DNA of 64,000 nucleotides from Bradyrhizobium sp. Gha (lineage in GTDB: Bacteria > Pseudomonadota > Alphaproteobacteria > Rhizobiales > Xanthobacteraceae): assembly GCF_900113735.1 (NCBI RefSeq), contig NZ_FOQM01000039.1, positions 1 to 64,000 on the forward strand, given 5' to 3'. The notes below the pieces were generated by a model. The model was not told the origin of the DNA. It saw only the letters and a program-made list of their open reading frames with translations, and did not search any database. The position numbers and the translations under genes were made by a program. Of the stretch, positions 47,476 to 56,213 are shown piece after piece. The number at the start of each line of letters is the position of its first letter. Within the stretch, counting starts at the first letter, position 1.

Positions 47476-48525
47476 ATGGCCGACATGTCTGTATCGAGAT
47501 CTGTTGTCCAACCAGGAGCGCGGGAAAAGGCAATCCAGATGACTAGCGGTTCGATAAACGAACGGTTCGTAGTGTCCCGGCGACGCACTGGGCTCGGTGA
47601 CTGTCTGTGGTCACTGGCGGCAGCCTGGCGGTTTGCAAAGCAGACAGGACGTACCCTGGTAATCGATTGGCGGGGGTCTTGTTATCTTGACGAACCATTC
47701 ACCAATGCCTTTCCAGTCTTCTTCGAACCGGTTGAAGACATCGCCGGCGTGCGCGTCATTTGCGACGACGACCTCAATCGACGTTCGTTTCCGGGGCCGT
47801 TCTTTCCGGCATGGTGGAACAAGCCAGCTATTGATTGCGTCTATCGCCCGGACGAGCAGATATTTCGAGAGCGTGACGAACTCGATCAACTGTTCCGAAG
47901 CAAGAAAGATAGTGACGCTACCACGGTGGTGTGTGATGCCTGTCTCATGTGGCGTTGCGATCAGGAGGCGGAGCGAGAGATCTTTCGTAGCATCAAGCCG
48001 CGACCTGAAATCCGGGCTCGGATTGATGCTGTCTACCGCGAGCACTTCGAGCCGTACAGCGTAATCGGTATTCATGTCCGTCACGGCAATGGCGAGGATA
48101 TTATGGGGCATGCGCCTTACTGGGCGGACACGGAGCGCGCGCTGCGGCAGGTCTGCATTGCCATCCATAACGCCAAGGCTTTACCGCACGCAAAGCCTGT
48201 GAGAGCATTCCTGTGCACCGACAGCGCGCTTGTCCTTGAGGAGATTTCAAAGAGATTTCCTGATGTTTTTGTGATCCCAAAACTGTTCCAGGCGCCCCAG
48301 GCCGGCCCGTTGCACAACGCAGCCCTCGGCGCCGAGGGCGGCTTTTCTGCCCTGACTGAGATGTATCTCCTCGCGCGCTGCGACACAGTGATCAGGTTCC
48401 CCCCAACGAGCGCTTTCACGCGCTATGCCCGTCTCTTTGCTCCGCGCGTTATAGAATTCGATTTGAACAATCCGAGCGAGTTGGTTCTGATTGAAGACAA
48501 TTGGCAAGAGCTCGTGGCACCATGA
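47476..48525 (+). CDS. nodZ: NodZ, alpha-1,6-fucosyltransferase of Nod factors
   Basis: A 349-residue GT23 fucosyltransferase that adds fucose to the reducing-end sugar, a Bradyrhizobium host-range trait. Motifs: RRRTGLGDCLWSLAAAWRFA near the start, WRGSCYLDEPFTNAFPVFFE, and the conserved IGIHVRHGNGEDIMGHAPYW loop. The ATG at 47476 has GGAGAG upstream; an in-frame ATG at 47539 would give 328 residues, closer to known NodZ, so the first 21 residues are uncertain. I see no nod box directly upstream, so expression depends on read-through from the nod operon or another promoter. Confidence 0.93.
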   Translation: MADMSVSRSVVQPGAREKAIQMTSGSINERFVVSRRRTGLGDCLWSLAAAWRFAKQTGRTLVIDWRGSCYLDEPFTNAFPVFFEPVEDIAGVRVICDDDLNRRSFPGPFFPAWWNKPAIDCVYRPDEQIFRERDELDQLFRSKKDSDATTVVCDACLMWRCDQEAEREIFRSIKPRPEIRARIDAVYREHFEPYSVIGIHVRHGNGEDIMGHAPYWADTERALRQVCIAIHNAKALPHAKPVRAFLCTDSALVLEEISKRFPDVFVIPKLFQAPQAGPLHNAALGAEGGFSALTEMYLLARCDTVIRFPPTSAFTRYARLFAPRVIEFDLNNPSELVLIEDNWQELVAP

Positions 48526-48686
48526 AGGTCGTAACCCGCTTGATCGACCTGATCGCCGCTCTTTGCATCCAGGAGTACTGGCAGTTCTTGTCACGGCGAC
48601 GTGGTCCTGCTGCCGCGAAAAGCCCGCAGAGCACACAATGGACAGACGGTCAGACGCCCGTCACTGAGACGCAACGTCGACAATAA
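48522..48686 (+). CDS. Small ORF translationally coupled to nodZ
   Basis: A 54-residue frame whose ATG overlaps the nodZ TGA (ATGA). It has an N-terminal amphipathic/hydrophobic helix (MKVVTRLIDLIAALCIQEYW) and a polar tail. Such overlaps usually mark co-translated genes; it may be a real small protein or the stump of a lost nod/nol gene such as a modifying enzyme. Not recognised. Confidence 0.45.
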   Translation: MKVVTRLIDLIAALCIQEYWQFLSRRRGPAAAKSPQSTQWTDGQTPVTETQRRQ

Positions 48687-49120
48687 TGGCCTAGCTTGCT
48701 GCACAGGTAAAGTAGACGGAACAGTCCTCGTCGCTTCGAGCGGGCGACAAATCCATACTTTGCTCATGTGCGGATCAACATATTCGCACGCCAGTGCGGG
48801 GGCGAGCGCGCTTAGGATATCACAGTGCGCTCAGAGCTGGGCACGGCAAAGAAGAATCGATCGCCGCTGAATCTAACGTACGAACCTGGTGCGTCAGCTT
48901 TGGAGGCGCGCCGAAGAACCCTGGCCCGCTATCCGCGCGATGTTGATCAGAGGCGTCGGCCAGCCGCTACCTCATTCGATTGCGCGATCACGAAAGCGAA
49001 TGCGTTTGCTGCCTTGTCATGAAACAGGCGAGTGGGCTCGCAAGCGTACGTTGCGGATTCGCCATCTCTGTCACAAAGCGTACCCACCGCTGTCCTGAAT
49101 CCGCCAAGTATTCCACGCGC
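48687..49120. other. Region upstream of the fixR-nifA promoter, no gene seen
   Basis: About 430 bases between the nodZ coupled ORF and the RegR box; no convincing coding text. Confidence 0.45.
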
Positions 49121-49135
49121 GCGACATTAGGACGC
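49121..49135 (+). promoter_or_regulatory. RegR box upstream of fixR-nifA
   Basis: GCGACATTAGGACGC matches the Bradyrhizobium RegR consensus GNGRCRTTNNGNCGC at every defined position. RegR (with RegS) activates basal fixR-nifA expression in the low-oxygen cascade. It ends 30 bases before the -24 element. Confidence 0.82.
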
Positions 49136-49164
49136 AAAAGCGGAGTGATTTACGTGCACCGCAG

Positions 49165-49180
49165 TGGCGCAAATCCTGCT
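49165..49180 (+). promoter_or_regulatory. Sigma-54 (-24/-12) promoter of fixR-nifA
   Basis: TGGCGCAAATCCTGCT has GG and GC separated by 10 bases as required for RpoN promoters. Transcription would begin near 49191, about 25 bases before the fixR GTG. In B. japonicum this operon has overlapping RegR-dependent and NifA/RpoN-dependent promoters; the same layout is seen here. Confidence 0.83.
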
Positions 49181-49215
49181 ACGCGTTCGCGGGCGTAACA
49201 CTAGAGGGACCGGTT

Positions 49216-50052
49216 GTGAGTCTCGAGCTGCCAAATGAAAATCTGATCAGAGACCTGCCGCCTGGAACACATTTGGGTTGCTCCGTTCGGGCCGATAAAG
49301 CGCATGCTGATGGCAGACAACAGAAGACGATCTTGCTCACCGGGGCGTCGCGCGGAATTGGGCATGCCACCGCCAAGCTGTTCTCGGACGCGGGCTGGCG
49401 CATCATTTCTTGCGCGCGTCAACCTTTTGATGGTGAGCGATGCCCCTGGGAAGCGGGGCACGAGGATCATCTCCAGATGGACCTTAGCGATCATCGAATG
49501 CTGCCGCGCGCGATCGCCGAGATCAGGGAACGCTTGGCTGGTGCGCCTTTGCACGCGCTGGTGAATAACGCCGGTGTGTCGCCGAAAACGCCCACTGGCG
49601 ATCGGATGACGTCGTTGACCACGTCAACCGAAACCTGGATGAGGGTGTTTCATCTCAATCTCGTGGCTCCGATCCTGCTGGCGCAGGGTTTATTTGACGA
49701 GCTAAGAGCCGCGTCGGGATCAATCGTGAATGTGACTTCAATCGCGGGCTCGAGAGTGCACCCGTTCGCCGGTAGCGCCTATGCGACGTCGAAAGCGGCG
49801 CTTGCGAGCCTCACGCGCGAGCTGGCTCATGATTACGCGCCGTACGGTATCCGCGTGAATGCGATCGCTCCCGGCGAAATTAAGACCGACATGCTGTCCC
49901 CAGACACGGAAGCTCGTCTCGTGCCAAGTATCCCGCTGCGCAGAGTGGGCACGCCCGATGAAGTTGCAAAGGTCATCTTCTTCCTGTGTTCGGATGCGGC
50001 GAGTTATGTCACAGGGGCCGAGGTGCCGATAAATGGCGGGCAGCACCTGTGA
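49216..50052 (+). CDS. fixR: FixR, short-chain dehydrogenase/reductase co-transcribed with nifA
   Basis: A 278-residue SDR protein with nucleotide motif GASRGIGHATAKLF, NNAGVSP, and catalytic YATSKAAL (Tyr-x3-Lys), ending VTGAEVPINGGQHL. It starts at GTG with GAGGG 7 bases upstream. FixR precedes nifA in Bradyrhizobium; its own substrate is unknown and it is not essential for fixation. The promoter elements upstream and the length match known FixR. Confidence 0.93.
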   Translation: MSLELPNENLIRDLPPGTHLGCSVRADKAHADGRQQKTILLTGASRGIGHATAKLFSDAGWRIISCARQPFDGERCPWEAGHEDHLQMDLSDHRMLPRAIAEIRERLAGAPLHALVNNAGVSPKTPTGDRMTSLTTSTETWMRVFHLNLVAPILLAQGLFDELRAASGSIVNVTSIAGSRVHPFAGSAYATSKAALASLTRELAHDYAPYGIRVNAIAPGEIKTDMLSPDTEARLVPSIPLRRVGTPDEVAKVIFFLCSDAASYVTGAEVPINGGQHL

Positions 50053-50234
50053 AGCGGCCAGCTTTGCGTTGCAGCTGAATTGAGCTGCGGCGCGCTTATG
50101 TTGCCCGCTGAAGACGCACACACAAATCCGCAAAAGTGAAAACGAAGGCACACCGCAAGTTTACCGTCGTGCGATGAAAAGATGTCACGGTTCTATGTCA
50201 TCTCGTCAACACTTGGCGCTAGATCGAGAGTGAC

Positions 50235-52049
50235 ATGCAAAACTTAGCTCGCCAGTCCGAACATGGCTCCATGGAGGATAATCAAGACAACGGAGACCGG
50301 CTCATGCTGCATATCCCAGCTTCAACCGAAAGGTCCGCCTCGCAACCGGAGGCGGAGCAAAAGGCCTCAGGGGAGCTGTCGCACGAGAGCGCGTTGACCG
50401 GCCTCTTCGAAATATCCAAAATACTCAACGGTACCTGTCGGCTCGAAGTCACGCTGGCCAACGTCGTTAGCTTACTGCAATCGTTTGTGCAGATGCGGCA
50501 CGGCATCATCTCGTTGTTTAGCGATGAAGGGCCGGAACTGCGAATTGGTACCGGTTGGAGCGAGGGCGACGAACGTTACCAGGTTTGCCTGCCGCGGAAT
50601 GCCGTGGACCAGATCGTGGCGACAGGCAGGCCTCTCATCTTCGAGAACGTAGCCGCCGCGCCAGCCTTCAGCGCCGCCGACCGGGAGGTCCTCGGCGCCT
50701 CAGATAATATGCCCATCTCGTTCATCGGGGTTCCCATTCATATTGGTTCGAGAGTTGTTGGTACGCTGACGATAGATCGTGTCCAGAACGATGGCTCAAG
50801 GGGGCGGCTCGAGTACGATGCACGGCTGCTTGCTACGGTCGCCAACCTGGTGGGGCAAGCAGGGAAGTTCCATCGCTTCTTCGCCTGCGATCGCGAAGCG
50901 CCGTTAGTGGAGAAAAGCCAGGGAGAGAAGCAGAGAGTTGAGCTTGGGTTGCCCAGTCGAGAGCGCAAGAAGCTTGACGCTCACGGGATCATTGGCGACA
51001 GCACCGCGTTAAGCAGGCTGCTCGAGAAGATCGCGGTTGTCGCCAAATCGAACAGCACGGTTCTGCTACGTGGCGAATCCGGCACTGGCAAGGAGCTTGT
51101 TGCCAAGGCCATTCACGAGTCATCGTCTCGCGCTAAGCGGCCGTTCGTTAAACTGAATTGCGCGGCGCTTCCTGAAACGGTTCTGGAATCGGAATTGTTC
51201 GGCCATGAGAAAGGAGCCTTTACCGGTGCGATCAGTTCGCGCAAGGGGCGCTTCGAGCTGGCTGACAAAGGGACACTATTTCTTGACGAGATCGGCGAGA
51301 TCTCGGCGCCGTTCCAGGCCAAGCTGCTGCGAGTTCTGCAAGAACAGGAGTTCGAGCGCGTCGGCAGCAATCATACGATTAAGGTCGACGTTCGAGTTAT
51401 AGCTGCGACCAACAAGAACCTGGAAGAGGCCGTGGCAAGGAGCGAGTTCCGTGCTGACCTCTACTATCGCATCAGCGTGGTTCCCTTGTTGTTGCCGCCG
51501 CTGCGCGAAAGACGAACCGATATTCCGTTGCTCGCCAGAGAGTTCCTCAGAAAATTCAATAGCGAGAACGGCCGTACGCTAACGCTCGAGGCTGGGGCGA
51601 TTGATGTACTGATGAACTGCGCCTTTCCAGGAAATGTCCGCGAGCTTGAGAACTGCATCGAGCGAACGGCGACACTGTGCGGCGGATCATCGATTGTGGG
51701 AAGTGACTTTGCATGCCGCCAAGGGGAGTGTCTTTCTACCATGCTCTGGAAAGGCACATCCAATGACAAGATAGGCCAACCGGCACCCATTCAACCGATG
51801 CCTGCCAAGTCGGTCATTCCGCTGGATCAAACGACCGTGGCGCCGCAATCGTTTAGCGAGCTGACCGTGCTCGCTCCAGCCGGCACCGCTCTCGTTGGTG
51901 GTGCGAGGATGGCTGATCGCGAGCGGGTCATTGCGGCGATGGAAAAATCGGGCTGGGTGCAGGCCAAGGCAGCGCGCCTACTCGGACTAACCCCGCGCCA
52001 AATCGGCTATGCGCTGAGGAAATACGGGATCGAGATAAAGCGGTTCTGA
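50235..52049 (+). CDS. nifA: NifA, oxygen-sensitive sigma-54 activator of nitrogen-fixation genes
   Basis: A 604-residue enhancer-binding protein. Residues about 60-200 form a GAF domain, about 250-490 the AAA+ domain (GESGTGKELVAKAIHESS Walker A, HEKGAFTGAISSRKGRFE for sigma-54 contact), and the C-terminal end carries the HTH (AARLLGLTPRQIGYALRKYG). The interdomain linker has the cysteines of rhizobial NifA, including C-x4-C in FACRQGEC, which confer oxygen sensitivity. The ATG at 50304 gives the N-terminus MLHIPAS of other Bradyrhizobium NifA with GGAG upstream; the ATG at 50235 adds 23 residues, so the start is uncertain. Confidence 0.95.
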   Translation: MQNLARQSEHGSMEDNQDNGDRLMLHIPASTERSASQPEAEQKASGELSHESALTGLFEISKILNGTCRLEVTLANVVSLLQSFVQMRHGIISLFSDEGPELRIGTGWSEGDERYQVCLPRNAVDQIVATGRPLIFENVAAAPAFSAADREVLGASDNMPISFIGVPIHIGSRVVGTLTIDRVQNDGSRGRLEYDARLLATVANLVGQAGKFHRFFACDREAPLVEKSQGEKQRVELGLPSRERKKLDAHGIIGDSTALSRLLEKIAVVAKSNSTVLLRGESGTGKELVAKAIHESSSRAKRPFVKLNCAALPETVLESELFGHEKGAFTGAISSRKGRFELADKGTLFLDEIGEISAPFQAKLLRVLQEQEFERVGSNHTIKVDVRVIAATNKNLEEAVARSEFRADLYYRISVVPLLLPPLRERRTDIPLLAREFLRKFNSENGRTLTLEAGAIDVLMNCAFPGNVRELENCIERTATLCGGSSIVGSDFACRQGECLSTMLWKGTSNDKIGQPAPIQPMPAKSVIPLDQTTVAPQSFSELTVLAPAGTALVGGARMADRERVIAAMEKSGWVQAKAARLLGLTPRQIGYALRKYGIEIKRF

Positions 52050-52274
52050 CGACCACATCGGTTGAAACTGCCAGTACCAAAACAGATTGGTAAAGAAATC
52101 CACGGCTTGTGAAGAAAGCCGCCAGGCCCGAGAGAAGGCGTTGTCTGCGGAGCAAACCGGGGGGCCGTAGGTGATAGCGGCAGTCATCAGGCCGCCGGTC
52201 CCTTTTTCGCGTCGAGCGGCGCACCACCCGCCTTAAAGCTTTGGGACCGCGTGTCGATTCCAAAGAGGCGGCGA

Positions 52275-52290
52275 TGGTACAACACTTGCT
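52275..52290 (+). promoter_or_regulatory. Sigma-54 (-24/-12) promoter of fixA
   Basis: TGGTACAACACTTGCT has GG-N10-GC spacing. The start site would be near 52301, 28 bases before the fixA ATG. A clean NifA upstream site (TGT-N10-ACA) was not found, so that part is unconfirmed. Confidence 0.8.
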
Positions 52291-52328
52291 GATCTCCTCG
52301 CAGCTATCGCCACTTTGGGAGCAACACC

Positions 52329-53189
52329 GTGCACAATGTCGTCTGCATCAAACAGGTTCCGGACTCGGCGCAAATCCGTGTTCACCCGGTGACCAATACA
52401 ATCATGCGTCAGGGAGTGCCGACCATCATCAATCCCTATGATCTCTTCGCGCTCGAGGCAGCGCTCGTGCTGCGCGACAGGTTCGGCGGCGAAATAACCG
52501 TGCTTACCATGGGACCACCATCGGCAGAAGAGTCCTTGCGAAAGGCGTTGACTTTCGGTGCCGATCGAGCCGTCCTACTCACCGATCGCTGGTTTGCCGG
52601 CTCCGACACGCTGGCCACAACGTATGCACTTGCAACCGCCATCCGGAAAATCGGCAAGGAATATGGCCCGACAAACCTGATCTTCACGGGAAAGCAAACC
52701 ATCGACGGCGATACTGCTCAGGTTGGGCCGGGCATTGCAAAGCGACTGGGCGTAATGCAGCTGACGTACGTTGCCAAGATCAAATCGTTGGACCTGGCTG
52801 CTGGAACAATTGAAGCCGAGCGACGCGCCGAGGGCGGTGTTCAGATATTGCAGACAAAATTGCCCTGCCTCATCACCATGCTTGAGGCGACGAATCAGAT
52901 TCGGCGCGGCGCGATGACGGATGCGCTGCGTGCCGCGCGTGCCCAAATCGTAAAATGGAGCGCGCAAGATGCCGGTATCGAAGACATCTCTAAATGCGGA
53001 CTCAAGGGCTCGCCGACGGTCGTCAAGCGTGTGTTCGCCCCCTCCGCGCGGGCCGAGAGGGCGGCCCTGGTTGAGGCTGCCGAGCAACCGGCGCAGGCGT
53101 TGATAGAGGCAATTTTCACGCATCAACCGCAGCTCGAAACCGATCTGGCGACACTTGCTCGCAGCGCTCGATCTGGAGCGTCCATGTGA
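52329..53189 (+). CDS. fixA: FixA, electron transfer flavoprotein beta subunit
   Basis: A 286-residue ETF-beta protein (VCIKQVPDSAQIRVHPVTNT, NPYDLFALEAALVLRDRFGG, TFGADRAVLLTDRWFAGSDT, GKQTIDGDTAQVGPGIAKRL). FixA works with FixB, FixC and FixX to supply low-potential electrons to nitrogenase by bifurcation. fixBCX are not adjacent, as in other Bradyrhizobium where fixA stands apart. It follows nifA and has its own RpoN promoter. Confidence 0.95.
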   Translation: MHNVVCIKQVPDSAQIRVHPVTNTIMRQGVPTIINPYDLFALEAALVLRDRFGGEITVLTMGPPSAEESLRKALTFGADRAVLLTDRWFAGSDTLATTYALATAIRKIGKEYGPTNLIFTGKQTIDGDTAQVGPGIAKRLGVMQLTYVAKIKSLDLAAGTIEAERRAEGGVQILQTKLPCLITMLEATNQIRRGAMTDALRAARAQIVKWSAQDAGIEDISKCGLKGSPTVVKRVFAPSARAERAALVEAAEQPAQALIEAIFTHQPQLETDLATLARSARSGASM

Positions 53190-54040
53190 CGGTAGCTAAG
53201 GACGATCCAGAGTGAAGGGGGCGTTGGCCGCGTTCGGTGTCGTGGAAGGCCATTGCTTGGCGCGGAATGGCCGCGAGCGAAGCAGAATACATCGGCGGAT
53301 CCGATCACCCTGGTAGCACTGCCGTCTCCATGCCAAGCGCTGTCGCTGGCTCCGCGCGCCTGTGCGGCATTGCCGAAATTCCACAGCCCTGAACGAGTAT
53401 GACTGCCCGCTCGCTCTCCGCTCTTGTTTCTGATGCCGGCATGCAGTCTGAGCGAAATCGAGACCTGGCACGATGATTGCTGCGAGTCCGTGAGGACTTT
53501 GAGGGGTGTCGTCGCGAGCGCGTAGAACGGGCGAGGGCTCCTTTGAGATGCTTCGTGCCGGCCGGAGCGGTGTGCGACCACGAAGCGAAGACCTTAAGAG
53601 CTCGTAATTACAATTGGAACTGACAATGCTGTACTACGCTGACAGCCAATCGGGAAAAAGGCGCCAGCAGCCGCCGCGAGGGCTTGAACCGTTCGCCCTA
53701 GATGGCGAAATTCGCACGCGCGTCCAGAGACCAGGCGTGGCATTCGCACACACGACATTAGCTGCAAGACGGAGCACGCAGTAAAGTGTCCCCATGAGAA
53801 TCGGCGAGCGTTCGCGGCAATGGTCCGCAGGTGGGCCAGAACTCGCCAGGACTCCCACGGGTCCACTATTGACGACTTTTGCTTCGATGCGCATGAGCAG
53901 GGCTAATCATGCCAGATCTACCATCGCGAAGGTAATCACGAAGCGCTTGTCCTAAGGCAACGCATTGGCAGCCCCTAAACAGTCGGGCGGGACGAAGTTG
54001 CTTCGTCAGGGACCGTTCGCTTCTCATCCGCAGAGGTCAA
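53190..54040. other. Intergenic stretch downstream of fixA, no gene seen
   Basis: About 850 bases. Minus-strand frames exist but are unsupported by domains or ribosome sites. No promoter motif was identified before the next operon. Confidence 0.4.
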
Positions 54041-55243
54041 ATGACAACTCAAGCATCTCGATTTGTACCGGAGCAGCCTCCGAGGATATCCTGCGGGTAT
54101 TTGACTGAGCGCGCGAAAGCCGTCTTCGGCCCACATCCATTCGCTGCGCAGATGTCGGAGGATCAGGTCGCCAGCCTGCTGCCTGAATACTTGGCGATGT
54201 CACAGGCGTTCCCGTACCTGCAGGCGGGGTCGCAAAGGGAGCTCATATTCGATGCAATGAATCACAACCGCGATATTGCAAGAGATATCGAACTGACCAG
54301 CGTGGTCGCGAATTTCATCTGTTGGGACGAGACCGGCGGCCATGGAAGAATTCTCCAGGGCGGCAAATCAGCGCTACCAGATATTCTGTTGACCGAAAGG
54401 TTTCACTCCAACGTCTTGAGAAAAGATGCCTCGCATCTACTCGGCAGAGCAATAGCGCCAAACTACAGTTTCAGGACGAGGAAGTACTTGCATTCTCTCT
54501 ACGCCGGATTGTCCTCGAACGACTCCTTGGTTCGTTGCGCCTATATGGTCGCTTTTGAGCTCCATGCTGCGGACATGATCCAGTCGCTTTGGACCAGTCT
54601 GGCCAGCACCTTTAGAGTGCGGCCGGACGATCTGGAGTATTTTAGCGACCATGTCGGCGGAGAAGATCCCGCGGAGAAGTACCATGGAGAAATGACAGGC
54701 CGGCTGATTGGTGAACTCGTGCAGCCGAACCGGAGTGACCGCTTTTTGGATGAATTCGATCAAGCCTATCGCCTCAACGTCCAGTGGTGCTGCGATCTTC
54801 TGGGAATTGTCTCACGCGCGGAAGATGATCACTTGGAAATCCCCCATCATGGCGGGTGCCATTGCGGCTCTGTCAAGTTCCACGTAAGCGCGCCGCGCGA
54901 GCTCTCGGCAGTTCGATGCAACTGCTCAATTTGTCAGATGTCCGGATTTGTCCACTTGCTCGTAACTGGCGACAAGCTCCACATCGAGTGTGGTGAGGAA
55001 TGCCTCACTACGTATCAGTTCAACAAGAACATTGCCCGTCACACGTTTTGCCGAGTTTGTGGCGTAAAGCCGTTCTATAGGCCGAGGTCGAACCCCTCGG
55101 GATTCAGCATAAATATCCGATGTTTGGATGGAAAGACGATCGAGCGCATCAGAATAACTGAGTTCGACGGCGAGCGTTGGGAGCGAGCATTCGCGTCAAT
55201 GCACCAGGACCCGCAATCATGCGTCGAAGATTCAAAGGAGTGA
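54041..55243 (+). CDS. Haem-oxygenase-like (HDO-type) diiron protein fused to a GFA domain
   Basis: A 400-residue two-domain protein. Residues about 60-260 look like the helical haem-oxygenase-like fold of diiron oxidases and redox enzymes: helices with VAFELHAADMI near 180-190, then YFSDHVGGEDPAEKYHGEMT near 210-228, giving an E/H...H...E...H ligand pattern. Residues about 268-375 are a GFA (glutathione-dependent formaldehyde-activating/CENP-V) zinc domain: HGGCHCGSVKF, CNCSICQMSGF, HTFCRVCGVKP. The fusion is unusual. It starts with ATG after GAGGTC and ends 6 bases before an Fe(II)/2OG dioxygenase gene. An oxidative step on a small molecule, perhaps releasing formaldehyde or a thiol adduct for the GFA part, is inference. 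Confidence 0.75.
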   Translation: MTTQASRFVPEQPPRISCGYLTERAKAVFGPHPFAAQMSEDQVASLLPEYLAMSQAFPYLQAGSQRELIFDAMNHNRDIARDIELTSVVANFICWDETGGHGRILQGGKSALPDILLTERFHSNVLRKDASHLLGRAIAPNYSFRTRKYLHSLYAGLSSNDSLVRCAYMVAFELHAADMIQSLWTSLASTFRVRPDDLEYFSDHVGGEDPAEKYHGEMTGRLIGELVQPNRSDRFLDEFDQAYRLNVQWCCDLLGIVSRAEDDHLEIPHHGGCHCGSVKFHVSAPRELSAVRCNCSICQMSGFVHLLVTGDKLHIECGEECLTTYQFNKNIARHTFCRVCGVKPFYRPRSNPSGFSINIRCLDGKTIERIRITEFDGERWERAFASMHQDPQSCVEDSKE

Positions 55244-55249
55244 GCTTGA

Positions 55250-55927
55250 ATGGCACGCACGATGACTGATAAATCCCGTCTGCTTTCAGAAGAAGTACTG
55301 ACAAAGTACCGCGTAGAGCTATTGGTAAAAGGGACGGTCGTAATCGCCCCGCAGATATTGTTCACCCAGGAGGACTTGATCAAGATCGATCAGCTTCAAT
55401 CGGAGATTCCGGAAGAGGAAGTGCGGGAGGGAGATGCGGGCGACTTGCACAGCGTCTTCGTCAAGCGCGTTCGGGTAGACCCGCCCGGCCACGCGCCGAT
55501 AAACGTGAGTGGTACAGCTTCAGCCCAGATCATGGAGCTAATTGAAAGTAGAGATCGCAGCTTCGCGCTAAGAAAGATCTTCGGATCATCCTCAGATTAC
55601 GTGGTTCGCCGATGCCAAATCCATCGCCTGCCGCCAGGTTCATTCGTCGGTATCCATTTGGATGCGGAGAGTGATCCGGATTTCGAGTACGCGGTAATTG
55701 TGCAGCTAGCGAGAGACTTCGAAGGCGGTGAATTTGTGGTATATCCAACGGGGTACGAGCAGCACGTATTCCGCCCTCCATTTAGTTCCGTGATTGTCAC
55801 GACATGTAGGGTCCGGCACGAGGTCAAGCCGGTCTCAAGCGGGGAACGTAGATCCCTCGTGTACTTCTGTTCAAAACGCGGTGGCGCGAACCGCCGGATC
55901 ATCGAAAGCTCTACTGCGCGGGTATGA
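55250..55927 (+). CDS. Fe(II)/2-oxoglutarate-dependent dioxygenase
   Basis: A 225-residue protein with the 2OG oxygenase facial triad and oxoglutarate arginine: H136 and D138 in GIHLDAESD, H190 in RVRHEVKP and R200 in GERRSLVYF. The jelly-roll text (YAVIVQLARDFEGGEFVVYP) resembles prolyl-4-hydroxylase/PKHD-like enzymes. A GGAG sits over the end of the upstream gene, so the two are co-translated. It probably hydroxylates a small peptide-like or amino acid substrate made by the neighbouring enzymes. Confidence 0.82.
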   Translation: MARTMTDKSRLLSEEVLTKYRVELLVKGTVVIAPQILFTQEDLIKIDQLQSEIPEEEVREGDAGDLHSVFVKRVRVDPPGHAPINVSGTASAQIMELIESRDRSFALRKIFGSSSDYVVRRCQIHRLPPGSFVGIHLDAESDPDFEYAVIVQLARDFEGGEFVVYPTGYEQHVFRPPFSSVIVTTCRVRHEVKPVSSGERRSLVYFCSKRGGANRRIIESSTARV

Positions 55928-56213
55928 AGTGGCGCGCCTGATATGGTCCTTCTGAGAAGATGGCGAGCGAGCTCTCCGGGGAATTGATACCTTTCATCTC
56001 GTGGGCAGGCAGTACGCCGAACAGTCTAAGACACCTCTGGTCCGATGGCGTGGGTAGCAGTGATCTATAAACAGACCACCACGGTCATCTGAGCAACGCG
56101 AGCTCGGGTGATTGTAGCGATCTTTTTCGCTGTGTGAAACCAGGGGAGGCGTCGGGGCTGCGGGAGAACTATCCGGGCAGCGGGCGAAGAAATGAGCGGA
56201 TCACGACTGATTT

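Noticed and set aside
52050..52274. NifA upstream activating site before fixA
   Set aside because: No TGT-N10-ACA found; the nearest candidate has 11 or wrong flanks, so not called.
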